Numbered from the stretch's first letter, positions 45,833 through 57,442 are shown. The stretch is 64,000 bases of DNA from Bilabrum cf. latius (GCA_965178125.1 OZ237738.1:1591334-1655333), one strand, 5' to 3'. Made by a program: numbers and translations. Notes: generated from the letters alone by a model not told the origin.

Positions 45833-46659
45833 ATGTTCGAGAAGGTAAGCGTCTGTCGAGCTGTCATTTGAATCATTGCGTGTATTCGTGGTCTAATTGT
45901 TGCAGAATTTTCTGTGATTCGATTGGATTGCAGCGGGACGCCAGCTTTTGTTTTGATGCAGTTGCTATGGTCAACACTCACGCCTTGCCCTTCCATGATG
46001 TTTTCTCCTGATGAACACAGGTGGTCGTAATTGATTGCCGGGACCATCTCCTGGGCCGTCTGGCCTCCGTGATCGCGAAGCAGCTCCTATGCGGGCAGGA
46101 CATCGTTGCTGTGCGTACTGAGCAGATCAACATCTCCGGCTCTCGTGAGTATTCGATGGAACGGAAATGCATCCACCATGTAGTATTGTATGATATCATT
46201 TCTTTGCCTCGAGGTACCTGGCCATTTTCTCCTGCAGTCTACCGGAACAAGGTGAAGTACTGGAGCTTCCTGCACAAGCGCACCAACACCAACCCCGCGA
46301 AGGGTCCCTTCCACTTCAGGGCACCCTCCCGTATGCTTTGGAGGACTGTGCGTGGCATGCTCCCCCACAAGACTCCCCGCGGTCAGGCAGCTCTGCAGCG
46401 CTTGAAGGTGTTCGAGGGCGTGCCCCCCCCGTTCGACAAGATGAAGCGTGTCGTAGTGCCCGACGCCCTGCGCGTGCGCAAGTTGAAGATCGGCCGCGAG
46501 TACTGCGTGCTTGGACGTCTGGCTAGCGAGGTGGGCTGGAAGCATGGCGACCTGATCGCTAAGCTGGAGACCGACCGCAAGGTTGCCGCCGAGGCGTGGT
46601 ACCAGAAGAAGCTGGAGCAGGCCAAGGTGGCTGCTGCTGAGAAGGCCAAGCATGCTTGA
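45833..46659 (+). CDS. RPL13A: Cytosolic large ribosomal subunit protein uL13 (RPL13A/RPL16)
   Basis: 185 aa in three exons: 45833-45844 ('MFEK'), 46021-46144 and 46238-46659. Introns of 176 and 93 bp are both GT-AG, in phases 0 and 1. Spliced sequence reads '[21 protein letters not shown]', quoted in part as '[18 protein letters not shown]', then '[15 protein letters not shown]', '[19 protein letters not shown]', '[18 protein letters not shown]' and '[20 protein letters not shown]'. All are characteristic of eukaryotic uL13. It uses no TAG codon at all, unlike most neighbours. Stop is TGA. The gene has the 5'-clustered intron layout seen in several genes here. Confidence 0.97.
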
Positions 46660-46973
46660 GCTGTACATAACAGGGAGGCAAGTGGGGATGGTCGGTCCCC
46701 ATTCAATCAAATGGCCACAGACGTTGCTATTGGGTACGCTGGTATGGAGCTTCACAATGGAGTTGTCGGGGTTTGGCATGCTTGATGCAAACAATAGAAG
46801 GTCAGAAATCACCCTACACATTTTTCAAATCGCGCGACTCATGCTAAGTCTCACCCTTGCAAGGAACCTGTGGCGGAATCATTGCATATGGCCTAATTCT
46901 ACGTCGGGCAACCTGACGTCGGATCTTGGAAATAAAGCAAAGTAACCTGGTCGTGGCTGGCAAGACACGAATA

Positions 46974-48335
46974 TTACTCTTCCATGCCAGCTGCGCCACT
47001 GCTTCCCCCAGGGGCGGCAGGGCCCGGGGCCGCAGCTCCACCGGCGCCCCCAAGCACACCACCTCCAGCAGGTGCAGCAGCGGGTGCGTCCCCTGCGCCG
47101 TCATCCATGGGCGCCGCCCCGCCACCACCCAGCACCCTCCCCTCTCCAGTCCCGCCAGCAGTAGCTCCAGCGCCAGCCCTAGTGCCTCTAGACCGGAAGG
47201 GCATCCTGGCGGCACCCCCCGCGGCGGCCCCCGCCAACCCCCCCTTGCGCACAGCCTCTGGGAGCGAGGCGAAGAACGGATGCGCCAGGGCCTGCTCGGC
47301 TGTGACCCGCTTGGAAGGGTCGTGCTACAGCATACCACGCAGCAGATCCAGCCCGTCCTTGTCCAATCCAGGCACCAGTCGCGCCACATCGTTGGCGGGG
47401 TACAACTTGAACTTGCCTGTGCGATACTGCGGCAGCTCGAGCAACCCAGGGAATGCTTCCTCCGTGGGCGTGCCCATAGTGCGAAATATACGCAGCAACT
47501 GGTCGTCGGGGTCTGCTCCGGGGAACAGAGGCTTCCCCGTCACCATCTCGGCAAAGATGCAGCCTACGCTCCACAGGTCGACCGGTGTCGAATACTTGGT
47601 GGACCCCAGGAGGACATCCGGAGGGCGGTACCACAGAGTCACAACCTCGTGCGTATATGATCGCACAGGAATTCCAAAAGCCCTTGCCAGCCCGAAATCA
47701 GCCAACTTGAGCTTGCCTTCCCGGTTGATGAGTAAATTCTGGGGCTTAAGATCGCGATGCAGCACGTGATGCGTGTGGCAGTACGCGATGCCAAGAACCA
47801 ACTGATACAATAAATGCCGTACTCGTGGGATCTCCAATCCGCCGCCAGTACCGTCCAGCAACTTCTTCAGATCCACATCCAAGAACTCGAACACGAGCGT
47901 TAGCTTCTTGTCGGTGTGCACGACATCGTACAGTCTGCGGTTGGCCAAAGGAAGCAAGGAGCACTATGATGGCATGGTGAACACACGGGATTTACACTTA
48001 CAGCAACCTCTACCATTCCCTGCAAGCTACGCAAGGTCTTGATTGGCCTTGTTCGCTTGGGTCTGATGAATGCCCCTTGCATGTAACAATGAGGCTAGTG
48101 CAGCGATCTTCGACACATTATCAACAAAGTTCTAGTCTTACCTGACAATGTTCGGGTGTTTCAGCTCCTTGAGCAACGAAATTTCACGGATAGCGGTGGA
48201 TGGGATGCCTTCATCTTCCGTCTCCAGCCTTATCCTCTTCAGGGCAACAATATCGCCGGTGTGTCTGTCCCTCGCCTTATACACGATTCCATATGTACCC
48301 TCCCCGACTCGTCCAAGCCTCTCGTAGCGCTCCAT
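46974..48335 (-). CDS. Cyclin-dependent kinase with PSTAIRE helix (CDK1/CDKA-like)
   Basis: Ser/Thr kinase of the cell-cycle CDK group, 384 aa. Exons 48142-48335 and 46974-47934 around a 207-bp GT-AG intron in phase 2, which rejoins 'KHPNIVR' to '[19 protein letters not shown]'. Gly-rich loop '[14 protein letters not shown]', Lys in '[10 protein letters not shown]', cyclin-binding helix '[16 protein letters not shown]', catalytic loop '[14 protein letters not shown]', DFG in '[12 protein letters not shown]', and T-loop Thr in '[20 protein letters not shown]'. The PPDVL form is usual in CDK5/PHO85-type kinases, while the PSTAIRE helix suits CDK1, so the call is mixed. TAG at 47325-47327 gives 'MLQHDPSKR'. 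A ~90-aa Gly/Ala/Pro tail after the kinase domain is unusual. Stop is TAA. Confidence 0.95.
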
Positions 48336-48500
48336 TTAAGTAGTACAATGGAGTGGACCGCAGTGCCGATGTCGACACTGGTTCTCGTTCGAAAACACAC
48401 CTTACAAATCTCCAGCAGCAACCTTTGTTTTAAGCAGTAGGAAGCGCGGTTTAAGATACGAATCAAGAAGTGATGCTGTGATCGCTCCGCAACACCTAGT

Positions 48501-51500
48501 ATGTCCCGCTGGATAGAGGAAGATTGGGGCAGCGAATCACAAGTGCCTGCTGCGCTTGCTCGCAAACCCCCAAGTTTTGTAGCCGTGCGCAGCATCCCAA
48601 TCCCCAAACTTGCGGTAAACGCATCGTAGTAGGATTATCAACGTAGTGGAGCCAAACGGCTAGCAGTGAATCACAGCAAGCGCTCCCTAGCAGACCTTGC
48701 TCAAAATGGGATTCGAAGGAGTCCGCCTGCATCTCCTAGAGGCGTAGGCGTGGACTCCGACGACGAATCCCTTCATGATGTGGATCATACTGAAGTTGAA
48801 AACCGGCAATATGCTGCTGCCAGGTACCGGCCCCGAGAAGAATCGCAATCAAGGGGGCAACTTCTGCCGACCCGCACTTCAACGATTGCAGCAACGGTCA
48901 GCGGATTGGATCAAGTCATGGCCGGACTGTCACACATTCCAAAGGGTGTCACAGTGTAGACTGGCCATGCACTGGATCAGCATCGAATGGATACATCTGT
49001 CACAGCCCCCCCGGTGTCATCGAGGCACAGCCCTGTCCCCACATCCCCGCGGCGAAGTCCGGTGCTCGTGCGATACCAATCTAGCAGAGACGAAGTCGCC
49101 CGGCTGAAGAGTGCCCTAGAGTTGTAGACACAGCTGGCACTCGCCTCAAGGGCCCGTGCCGATGCAGTCTCTTCGGCTCTGGCCCTCGAGCGCAGCCGGG
49201 CCAGCCTCCTGCTCACGGCCACCGCCGCGAGCCACCAGCAGACGCTGCCGGCAGTGAACAATGCTTCGAATGAGGTGGACCCCAGCTCAGAAGAAGGAAA
49301 TGGGGTGGGATTTCCCGGTCGTGGAGCGACCAGCGACCAGGCAGCAGCCTACTCGCAGGTGCGCAGGTCGCAGGCTGCTCCTCCTCCGGCCGAGACCAGC
49401 TGCAGTGCAGTGCCAAGTGGGCAGTCTGCTCGAGAGCAAAAACGGAAGCAGGCAAGTAGCTCCACTCGAGCACAGTTCTTGCACGACTTTTCCTCTCGCT
49501 TGGTTGAAACACCCTCAGTATAGTTCGCCCCAACGTCAGTTACGAATGGCGGGACGCCGGCGCGGACCATTCGAGCTTCAGATCCACCCATGAGCCGCAG
49601 CTACGTGCCGGGCCCTTCGCACCAGCCCTAGGGCAAAGCAATCCATTCGTCGCTCGCCTCTGCACCGCCTGGAAGGTTTGCACTATCCCGAGGCATGCTG
49701 CCCCCGATGGTCGGCACTGGCGAGGCTCGAGATAAGATGCGAGTCAGAGATGCAGGGCTCGAGTCCAGCGCGATGCTCCGGTCCCCTGGCCTTGGGGCAT
49801 CCGTGGCATCGTTTCTGGGCACCCAGCGCCTTGGGCAGGCAGGCCTCAATCAGTCGGTCTAGTGGTCCGCGTCACAGTGGCAGCCAGAGCACACGCCTGT
49901 TGAACGTAGCAGTGCATCCGTGCCCAACAATCAAGAGCTGATATCCTTCGCGGCGGGAGCATCTGCCCGCATCAAGCAGCTGGAATAGGACCTGGCTGCA
50001 GCCCGAATGGAAGCGGAGAGAGAGCGCCAGCTCAGGGCCCTGCGGGAAGGCATAGAAAGGAGAGAGCAGCGAGACGAGAGCCGGTTCATGATGCGAGGCA
50101 TGCAAGCAGAGGGGAACCGTCAAGTGCGCATTCCCGCCGAGAGCGACTTTAAAAGTCCTACAGGTTCCAGTAGTGCGGGGAATGGTGACATTTTCGTGGA
50201 ACAGGACGGTGAGCAGCGTGAAGCTTAGTCGCACCGTACTATGGTCGACTCGCACGGCAAGCGGGCAGCAGATACCGCGAAGCAATCGTCGCAAGGTAAG
50301 TCTGGCCACGAACCGTCCAAAAACAGCTAGGAACCCAACGTACCATCTAGCCCGCAGCTTGATGTCGCTGGGTAGAGTGAATAGAGCGGCGCGTCGCAGC
50401 CGAAGAGTCGCCTTGCTCGGTCGGCTCTGTCGGGGTGGTACACGAAGGCTTTCGGGAGCTCAGCGGACCAAGTCATGGGAAATACGCCCGTCGCATCCGA
50501 GGCTGTCGTCTATGAGCCGCCAAGTGATTGCCCAGAGGAGACCGTGCCTGGCTCGGGCACAACCACACTACCCGAGACGAGCCCGCCGAGAGGCAAGGAC
50601 CGTGAAACTGAGCAGAAGCTCCTGCTGGCTGATACGCTGCTGTCAATCCTAGGGGCGAAGGCGCTGGAGCACATGCAGCCAGCTTCTCAGTCCAAATTGA
50701 AGCAGGTATCACCCACAGTCAACAACCAGGCCGTGCGGGGGGCAAGCGAACCGATGCAGGATCATATTGCCAACGAATCAGGCCGTGCTGACCACAGATC
50801 TAGCACGGCGGGAGCCCACCCGGCACGCGAAGCTTCATATCATCAACATCCGGAGGTCCACGTCCACCACGAGCACGCGGTCCCAGTGGTGGATGCATCT
50901 GCGCACAGCCTGCTGCCTGAGCATGCGGCGGCGAGGCCATAGTTGGATGCAGCAACCATTGAGCACCGCTCCAGTGCTTCAGCAGTTGGTCTGAGAGGTC
51001 AAACCAATGCAAACCGTGGTCTGTATGTACCAGGGCATCAGCATGTACCAGAGTAGCAGCATGGCCAGCAGAGAAACCCAGCTCGGTCAGGGAGCGGCTC
51101 CGACAGCCTCCGAGCCGCCCTTGGTGTCCGATACGACCCGCGTGAACCGCCACTGTCCTCCATCGATCGAAAGTATCCAGCCCTGCGCGGCGCACGGCAA
51201 GTTCAAACTAGCTCTCTCAACCATCAATCTCAGAGCGGTGGTGGTGCGCTTGGGATGGCCAGGGAGGCAGTTGCGCTGCGGCAGCAAATCGCGCAGGCCA
51301 AGCGGCAGCATGCTGAAGAGACCCTAAGGCGGATATCCGAGCTCGGAAACACGCGCGTATCTTCTCATAGCGATGGTTGTGGGCAGATCAATGCTCATGT
51401 CGGTGTGGACGGTCTTCCAGTTCCCCAGATGCCCGAGTCATTGCCAGTGTCGCCTGTTTCGGTGCCGCCTGCCTCCCAATGGGTTGGACTAGACGAGGCA

Positions 51501-52379
51501 AGAGACCCTGCGATCGGACAGCCCCATCAGCCGCAAGAGCCTGTAGCAAGTACGATGGGAGTACCCGCCGCCACTGCACCCAGCTCGGGGGACATTTAGG
51601 CGCTCATGGACCACACTTCTGTGGCAAACAGTGAGGATGATCAAGGGGTGCTAGACTCGCCTGCACTGGACCACCCACCTGGTGCACCGCTTTCGTAGCC
51701 AATTGGATCTGGTGAAAGCTCGCAGCAGCATCGATCTATTGTTTCGGGGAATCATAGTGGTACAAAGTAGTCACCTGGCAGCAGCCCAAGGAGCAGTGGA
51801 AGGAGCACCTTCGATGTCCGAGTCTCCCACCTGGCATCCATCCCGCCTTCAGGTAGAAGCCACGCTCCCTAGGACCAAAGGTTGGGTGGAGGGTCTCTTA
51901 TGCAGGGAATAGGAGAGCAGTCCTTGTCTCTGCAAGCAGACCCACTGGCAGTAGGCGGTGTGGGACGGGGCGAGGTTGTGGATCGTGCACGCCGGCCAGC
52001 AGAGGCAGCGGCTGAGGGACCTAGCCAGGCCGGACATGAGACCACGCACATGCGCATAGAACAATCTCCAGGTCCACATGCTTCGTGTCGATCGCAAGAC
52101 GTGGCGGAGTCAGCAGCTGCAATTGTTGGATTGTCCAGAGGGCCGGGCGGTGCGGCTGTGCGAGGCAGCTCGGTCGTGAGCCGAGTCGGGGCAATCGGAC
52201 CAGGTCGCGTTGCTGGCTCATGGTCTGCAGGGCGGGGTGCGCAGACGGAGCAAACAAGTGCCACCCCGCGAATGCAAACAGAAGGATCAGGAGGTGGTGG
52301 ATCACGAGGCAGCGTCGTAGTGCTACAGCCCGCCCACAGAATGCCACCAAGGACTGGCAGCAGCCCTGCGCAGCAATGA
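48501..52379 (+). CDS. Ser/Gln/Pro-rich coiled-coil protein (hypothetical, 1,292 aa)
   Basis: One frame from ATG 48501 ('MSRWIEEDWGSESQVPAAL') to TGA 52377-52379, with about 15 TAG codons read as Gln and no TAA or TGA; every interval between TAGs was read. The product is mostly disordered, with two predicted coiled coils, one near 49970-50090 ('LAAARMEAERERQLRALREG') and one near 51260-51350 ('REAVALRQQIAQAKRQHAEE'). No enzyme motif or known domain is seen. TAG is dense from 50220 to 50400. It is divergent from CDK with a 165-bp spacer. The coiled coils suggest a structural or cytoskeletal role, which is only a guess. Confidence 0.7.
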
Positions 52380-53041
52380 GCGTCCAGTGTGTTGTTCAAA
52401 AGTATATGTTGTTCGGAAAGTATAGATCAAGTCTGTTAAAAAAGAGTGTACATGGATCACGGATGTCAACTGATGCAGCTTCAAACTCCTGCGTTACGTC
52501 CCACCGGCCACAGCCACCGAGAAATTGGGGCTCATGGTCACCATCAACTCCTTCGCGCGCTGAACCGCTGCCTGTGACGGCTATTGGGGCGAAATATTGC
52601 CCTACAGTCTTTCGGCCGCGATTCGGCGATGGTGCCAGAGCAGCTAATCTGGAGCGGACGGCTCAAAATGGCGCAATCCAGCTGCCAAAACCACCCTCTA
52701 TAAATGGACGGTTGTACCGCTCATCAAGACGTATCTGAGTGCATTCACCAGACTTCATCGATAATGCACTCCACTGCACTACTCACGCAGCCTGAGGTCG
52801 CACAACTTCGAGCTGGAGTCGACCCGTCGCTCCACAACAGGTAACCGTGGAGTGATTATCGCACTGTGCCCTGCACTCTACGCAGTATTCTTGCATGGGA
52901 ATTTCCTTGGGCTAATTTGTGCTTCAGGGTCGTTCACACTGTGGGTTCAGATCATTTTCTACTCTATCAACCTAGGGATCAATATACTATTTGTTTGAAC
53001 TTGATTTGTGCACTGCTGGTAAATCCTAGTTATTCTTTACG
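52380..53041. other. Intergenic spacer, with a possible extra coding stretch
   Basis: 662 bp between two plus-strand genes. A plus-strand stretch at about 52408-52738 is open in one frame for 110 codons ('MLFGKYRSSLLKKSVHG' onward, ending TGA) and has a Ser/Pro/Arg composition like the preceding gene. It could be a 3' exon or a small gene, but no conserved motif supports it. The remainder (52740-53041) is AT-richer with nothing recognised. Confidence 0.4.
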
Positions 53042-56000
53042 ATGAACGCCCAACGAGCTCGCCTGAAAAGCTGGTCGTAGCGTAGAAAGAGCAAGCGGGG
53101 CCGAGCCCAGAGCAGTTCCAGTGAATCATCCAGCAGCGGTGCCAGCGATGCAGACGTGGAGGTTGATGGTGCTGACGTGAGTTTAGTTTCTGTGTCTGGA
53201 CGACAGGCCATGCGTGACAGCATAGAAGCTTCGCGTATCGATCGAGAAAGACAGCTACGCCTCGCTGCGGATCGCAAGGCTCGGAAAAAATGGTTCGCAC
53301 CGGCTTCTGACGATGGTCTAGCTGATTTTATCGTCGGTAGTGATGAGGAAGAGGAGGAAGAAGACGAGCCACCTCCCAAAAAAAAGCGGCGGCGAGACAG
53401 CGGCCAGGTCGGCACGGCATCGTCCAAATCATCTAGCGAGGACGACAGCGATTCCTCGGATGCTGCACCGGTCATGGGCCATTTTGGACTAATGCTGCAG
53501 CAAGATTTGCGATATGAAAAGGATTCGAGCACGCCAGGTCTTGGTTTCATGCGCGAGCTGCACGCCCGAGGGCTCCTACGCGTCCCTCGCGGCATCCAGG
53601 CCGACGACTACGTTTCAGTGAGCTCTCCCTCGCGCGGGACTGGCACTGCGGGAGACCTGCTCGAGGTTGGGGCATTCCTGGACATGGGGCGGAGACTCCC
53701 AGCCTTTACTCGGTTCAGCCTGTACCTGCGCATGCTGGCGCTGCACCTGTGCTACCGGCATGCGGCCAGGTACCTCAGGGCCCGGCCCCGGTCCGAGGAC
53801 TCCCGCTGCTGGGTGCTGGCCAGGGATTCGGTGGAGGCCGTGCTCAACCGACACGCAGAGAACGTGCGTTCTGGTGCGTGGTAGCAAAAAGGTACGGCAG
53901 CAGCCGCTGCGCAGGGACTGTCCGCAAGCTTCGCGCGAGCCAACGCGGAGGCAGGGCAGCACGAGTCTGCCATCACCGCCTCTGCTGTCGCAGTGCAGCA
54001 CCTTCCCGGTATCGCCATTGCATCACTCCCGACGGAACTTAGGCCAGCTCGGTGCGGGCTGTGCAACCGCCGCATGCCCGCCCGCCTCGCCCTGACTATG
54101 TTCTCGCTTGGATCGGCTGCGTGGCACCCGATGCAACTGCGGGACGAGAGCGATTTCCGAGCCTCGACCTGGAGCTCCAGGGGCAGGCACGTAAAGGGCG
54201 AAGGCAAGGCTGGTCGCAGGGCCAGCAAGGATCAGGTCCGGGCCTGGGAGTGGATGGCGGTGCCTCCTGGGTGGGAGTCTTCCATCCCGAGACAGGGGGA
54301 CAAGGGGGTGGCGGGGGCGGGGCTGCACGATCCTCTCTCGGCTGCTGTGGGGGCCTTCCGGACACGGAGACATGCGCCTGGCGTGCGATTGCGGCGAGGG
54401 GGGTGGACAAACCCGTATGATTACGTGCAGGTGCCAGGGTGCGCCTGGTACTAGGGGTAGTCGAGCACTTGGGCCGCGTCTGCTAGCCCACAGAGGCGCT
54501 AGCGAATATCCAGTGCCATGGCGGCGCTTGGCGGGGCTGGTGGGAAGATGGAATGGGCGCAATCACACAAGGGTGGTCCTGCTCATCTTCCACCGAGGTA
54601 TGCAGTGTCAGTGGCTGCTGGCACCACGTGCGCCCAGCGCATGGCCCTCTATTCGTCCTGCATCCACTTCAAGGGCAGGCTGCTGGCCGCTGTGTCGTCC
54701 CACCTGCGGCAGTCACTCAAGTTCGGGGCAGCGCTCGACCGAGCACGATTGCGTGCGCGGGAGAAACAGGGCAAGCAGGCCGCCTCTGCAGCTGGTGCTA
54801 GCGAGGACTACGAGCAATCCGCTGCCAAGACGAAGCCTAGCTCAGGCTCTTCGTCCGAGGATGAGGCGGAGTGGAGCGATGACCCCGGTGCACAAGTGAA
54901 GGGCAAGCCCAGGCCTTCTCGACTAAACACCACTGTGGACTCGGAGTCTGAGAGTGACGGTGGCACGGCTGCAGACTCAAAGGCCGCCTCTGTGGTGGAG
55001 TCAGTGAGGCGAGACAAAGCACCTTTCAGCAAGGGACAGGCGCGCGCAGCTCTGCCCAGAGCACCCGAGATGGAGGAATTGACCCGGGCTGTGAGTGGGC
55101 CCGCCTGGCAGTCCCTAGAGCGGACGTGGTACCAGCGCATGGTGGAGCTCCAGCGATAGGCCACTGGGTTCTTGCTCAGCAGTTCTCGGTCAGAGCGGGT
55201 GTCAGTCCGCAGCATGCTGCACCAGATCGCATCCATGGCCACGAATGAAGCTGATGATGACCGAGTGGCGATGCGACAGCTAAATGCATCTACTCAACGT
55301 CTCGGGCGCAGGAAGAAATCCACTGGGGAAAAAGGCAAGGGTGCAGGAGGTAGCGACTCGGAAGATAATGAGGACTACAGGCTAGGCAGTCCCTTCCGAT
55401 TAGCAACACGAGGCGGGCACTCGGGAAAGCATGCAGCCCATGCACCTAAACTGGCTGCCGAGTGGATCACTGCAGCCGAGGATGCAGAAATGACGGAGGA
55501 GGGGAACGGTCTCGTTGCATTCGCGAACTCTCTGCCCATGGGTGGCATGCCTGGCAGTAGCGCTGGTGTTGGAGACGATGCGGAAGATGAGGAGGAGGAG
55601 GAGGGGGAGGCCGACTCGTCAGCAGATTCGCTGGGCTTCATGATCGGCCACTCCCCAGACGAAAAGGGAAGTGACAGCGAGGAGGACAGTAGCGACAGCG
55701 ATGCTGGTGGAGGTAAAGACCCTAGCGCACAGGCTGCCGGATCACGCGCCAAAGAAGCCAGCGAATGGGATACTTCGGATGATGACGATGTTCTGAAAGC
55801 TGCGGGGCAACTCGAGTCAGATGCGTCCACGGAACCTGACGAGGAAGATGATAGTGGACAGGACGAAGTCGACGAGACTACTATAGGACCGTATCTCACC
55901 GGTAGTCGAAGTCGCAATCGATATTCAGTTGCAACTGGGCGGGCTCCGCCAGATGATACCCCCCCGCCGATTGCACTGTGTCGCTTCCTTACCGGCCCAA

Positions 56001-56440
56001 AGCCGAAACCGCCGAAAGAGAAGAGCAAGAAAAATGGCAAGAGCCGCGTGCTTGACGACATGTTATCGTTCTCGAGTGGCCATGAAGATTATAATGACGA
56101 CGATGACGATGAGGATGAGGACGAGGATGAGGATTAGAATGGTGGAAGCATGGCGAGGAACTCCAGGTAGCAACCTCGAGGTAGTCGTCCGGATTCCGAA
56201 CTCTTACGCGAAGTAGGCAGGAGGCGCTAGCCTTCCAAGGGTATGTCCGACAGCCAGCCGCGCGCACCTGTGGTCGCAGAGCGGAAGCATGTAGTGGTTG
56301 TCAGTGACTCCTCAAGCAGCGATGAGTCTGTAGCAGCAGCAGATGGCAATGGCGCGGTGAGGGTGGAAAGTATAGCAGAAGAGGACAAACCGAAGAAGGT
56401 GAAACTTCCCATGCTCGGCAAACTGCGAGTCAGGTCCTAA
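53042..56440 (+). CDS. Acidic nuclear-type protein, DUF4211-like
   Basis: Single frame of 1,132 aa, ATG 53042 to TAA 56438-56440; TAGs at 53078, 53882, 54452, 54458, 54500, 55157, 56135, 56168 and 56210 (first bases) are read as Gln. Early basic and Ser-rich part, then 'GLADFIVGSDEEEEEEDEP' and a basic 'PPKKKRRRD' patch resembling a nuclear localisation signal. A mid region has a helical segment 'FTRFSLYLRMLALHLCYRH', a Cys pair 'RPARCGLCNRRMPARLAL' and later 'YSSCIHFKGRLLAAVSSHL'. That order recalls PF13926 (DUF4211), where a Cys-x2-Cys segment precedes a terminal helix. The last third is strongly acidic with Asp runs. The function of DUF4211 proteins is unknown to me. It is the last gene before the subtelomere. 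Confidence 0.7.
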
Positions 56441-56527
56441 CGAATGAACCCCATCGAATGTAGGCTACTAGCAGTCATATACTTCTCGTTACTTCACTAT
56501 TTGATCATACGGTCGTCCGTGGCCCTC

Positions 56528-56887
56528 GACTGAGTGTCACACGAACACCATGCCCTCATCCATGGCCCTCGCAGCCCGCCGACTGAGTGTCACACGAACA
56601 CCATTCCCTCATCCATGGCCCTCGCAGCCCGCCGACTGAGTGTCACACGAACACCATGCTTTCACCCATGGCCCTCGCAGCCCACCGACTGAGTGTCACA
56701 CGAACACCATGCTTTCACCCATGGCCCTCGCAGCCCACCGACTGAGTGTCACACGAACACCATGCTTTCACCCATGGCCCTCGCAGCCCACCGACTGAGT
56801 GTCACACGAACACCATGCCCTCATCCATGGCCCTCGCAGCCCGCCGACTGAGTGTCACACGAACACCATGCCCTCATCCATGGCCCT
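56528..56887 (+). repeat. 53-bp subtelomeric tandem repeat, six full copies plus one partial
   Basis: The anchor GACTGAGTG occurs at 56528, 56581, 56634, 56687, 56740, 56793 and 56846, exactly 53 bases apart. Copies differ at two places (CCCTCATC against TTTCACCC, and CCCGCC against CCCACC). The last copy is cut at GGCCCT where telomeric repeats begin. Confidence 0.97.
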
Positions 56888-57402
56888 AAGGGTTAAGGGT
56901 TAGGGTTAGGGTTAGGGTTAGGGTTAGGGTTAGGGTTAGGGTTAGGGTTAGGGTTAGGGTTAGGGTTAGGGTTAGGGTTAGGGTTAGGGTTAGGGTTAGG
57001 GTTAGGGTTAGGGTTAGGGTTAGGGTTAGGGTTAGGGTTAGGGTTAGGGTTAGGGTTAGGGTTAGGGTTAGGGTTAGGGTTAGGGTTAGGGTTAGGGTTA
57101 GGGTTAGGGTTAGGGTTAGGGTTAGGGTTAGGGTTAGGGTTAGGGTTAGGGTTAGGGTTAGGGTTAGGGTTAGGGTTAGGGTTAGGTTAGGGTTAGGGTT
57201 AGGGTTAGGGTTAGGGTTAGGGTTAGGGTTAGGGTTAGGGTTAGGGTTAGGGTTAGGGTTAGGGTTAGGGTTAGGGTTAGGGTTAGGGTTAGGGTTAGGG
57301 TTAGGGTTAGGGTTAGGGTTAGGGTTAGGGTTAGGGTTAGGGTTAGGGTTAGGGTTAGGGTTAGGGTTAGGGTTAGGGTTAGGGTTAGGGTTAGGGTTAG
57401 GG
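56888..57402 (+). repeat. Interstitial telomeric array 1, (TTAGGG)n
   Basis: About 515 bp of TTAGGG in the same orientation as the terminal array. The first units are degenerate (GGGTTAAGGG) and one five-base TTAGG unit occurs near 57183. It separates unique chromosome sequence plus the 53-bp repeat from the 155-bp satellite. Confidence 0.97.
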
Positions 57403-57442
57403 TATCTAATATAAAGTCAGGGACAGGGTCGGGGAAAAAATA

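Noticed and set aside
1-56440. Genes broken by many stop codons, as in pseudogenes or a poor assembly
   Set aside because: Only TAG interrupts them. Random decay or sequencing error would produce TAA, TGA and frameshifts as well, and would not leave Gln at conserved sites.
1-56440. TAG as leucine, as reported in one rhizarian lineage
   Set aside because: The sites in the DEAD-box Q motif, MtnA and Kish require or favour Gln. A few variable sites (fumarase, IF-2) would accept either and do not decide.
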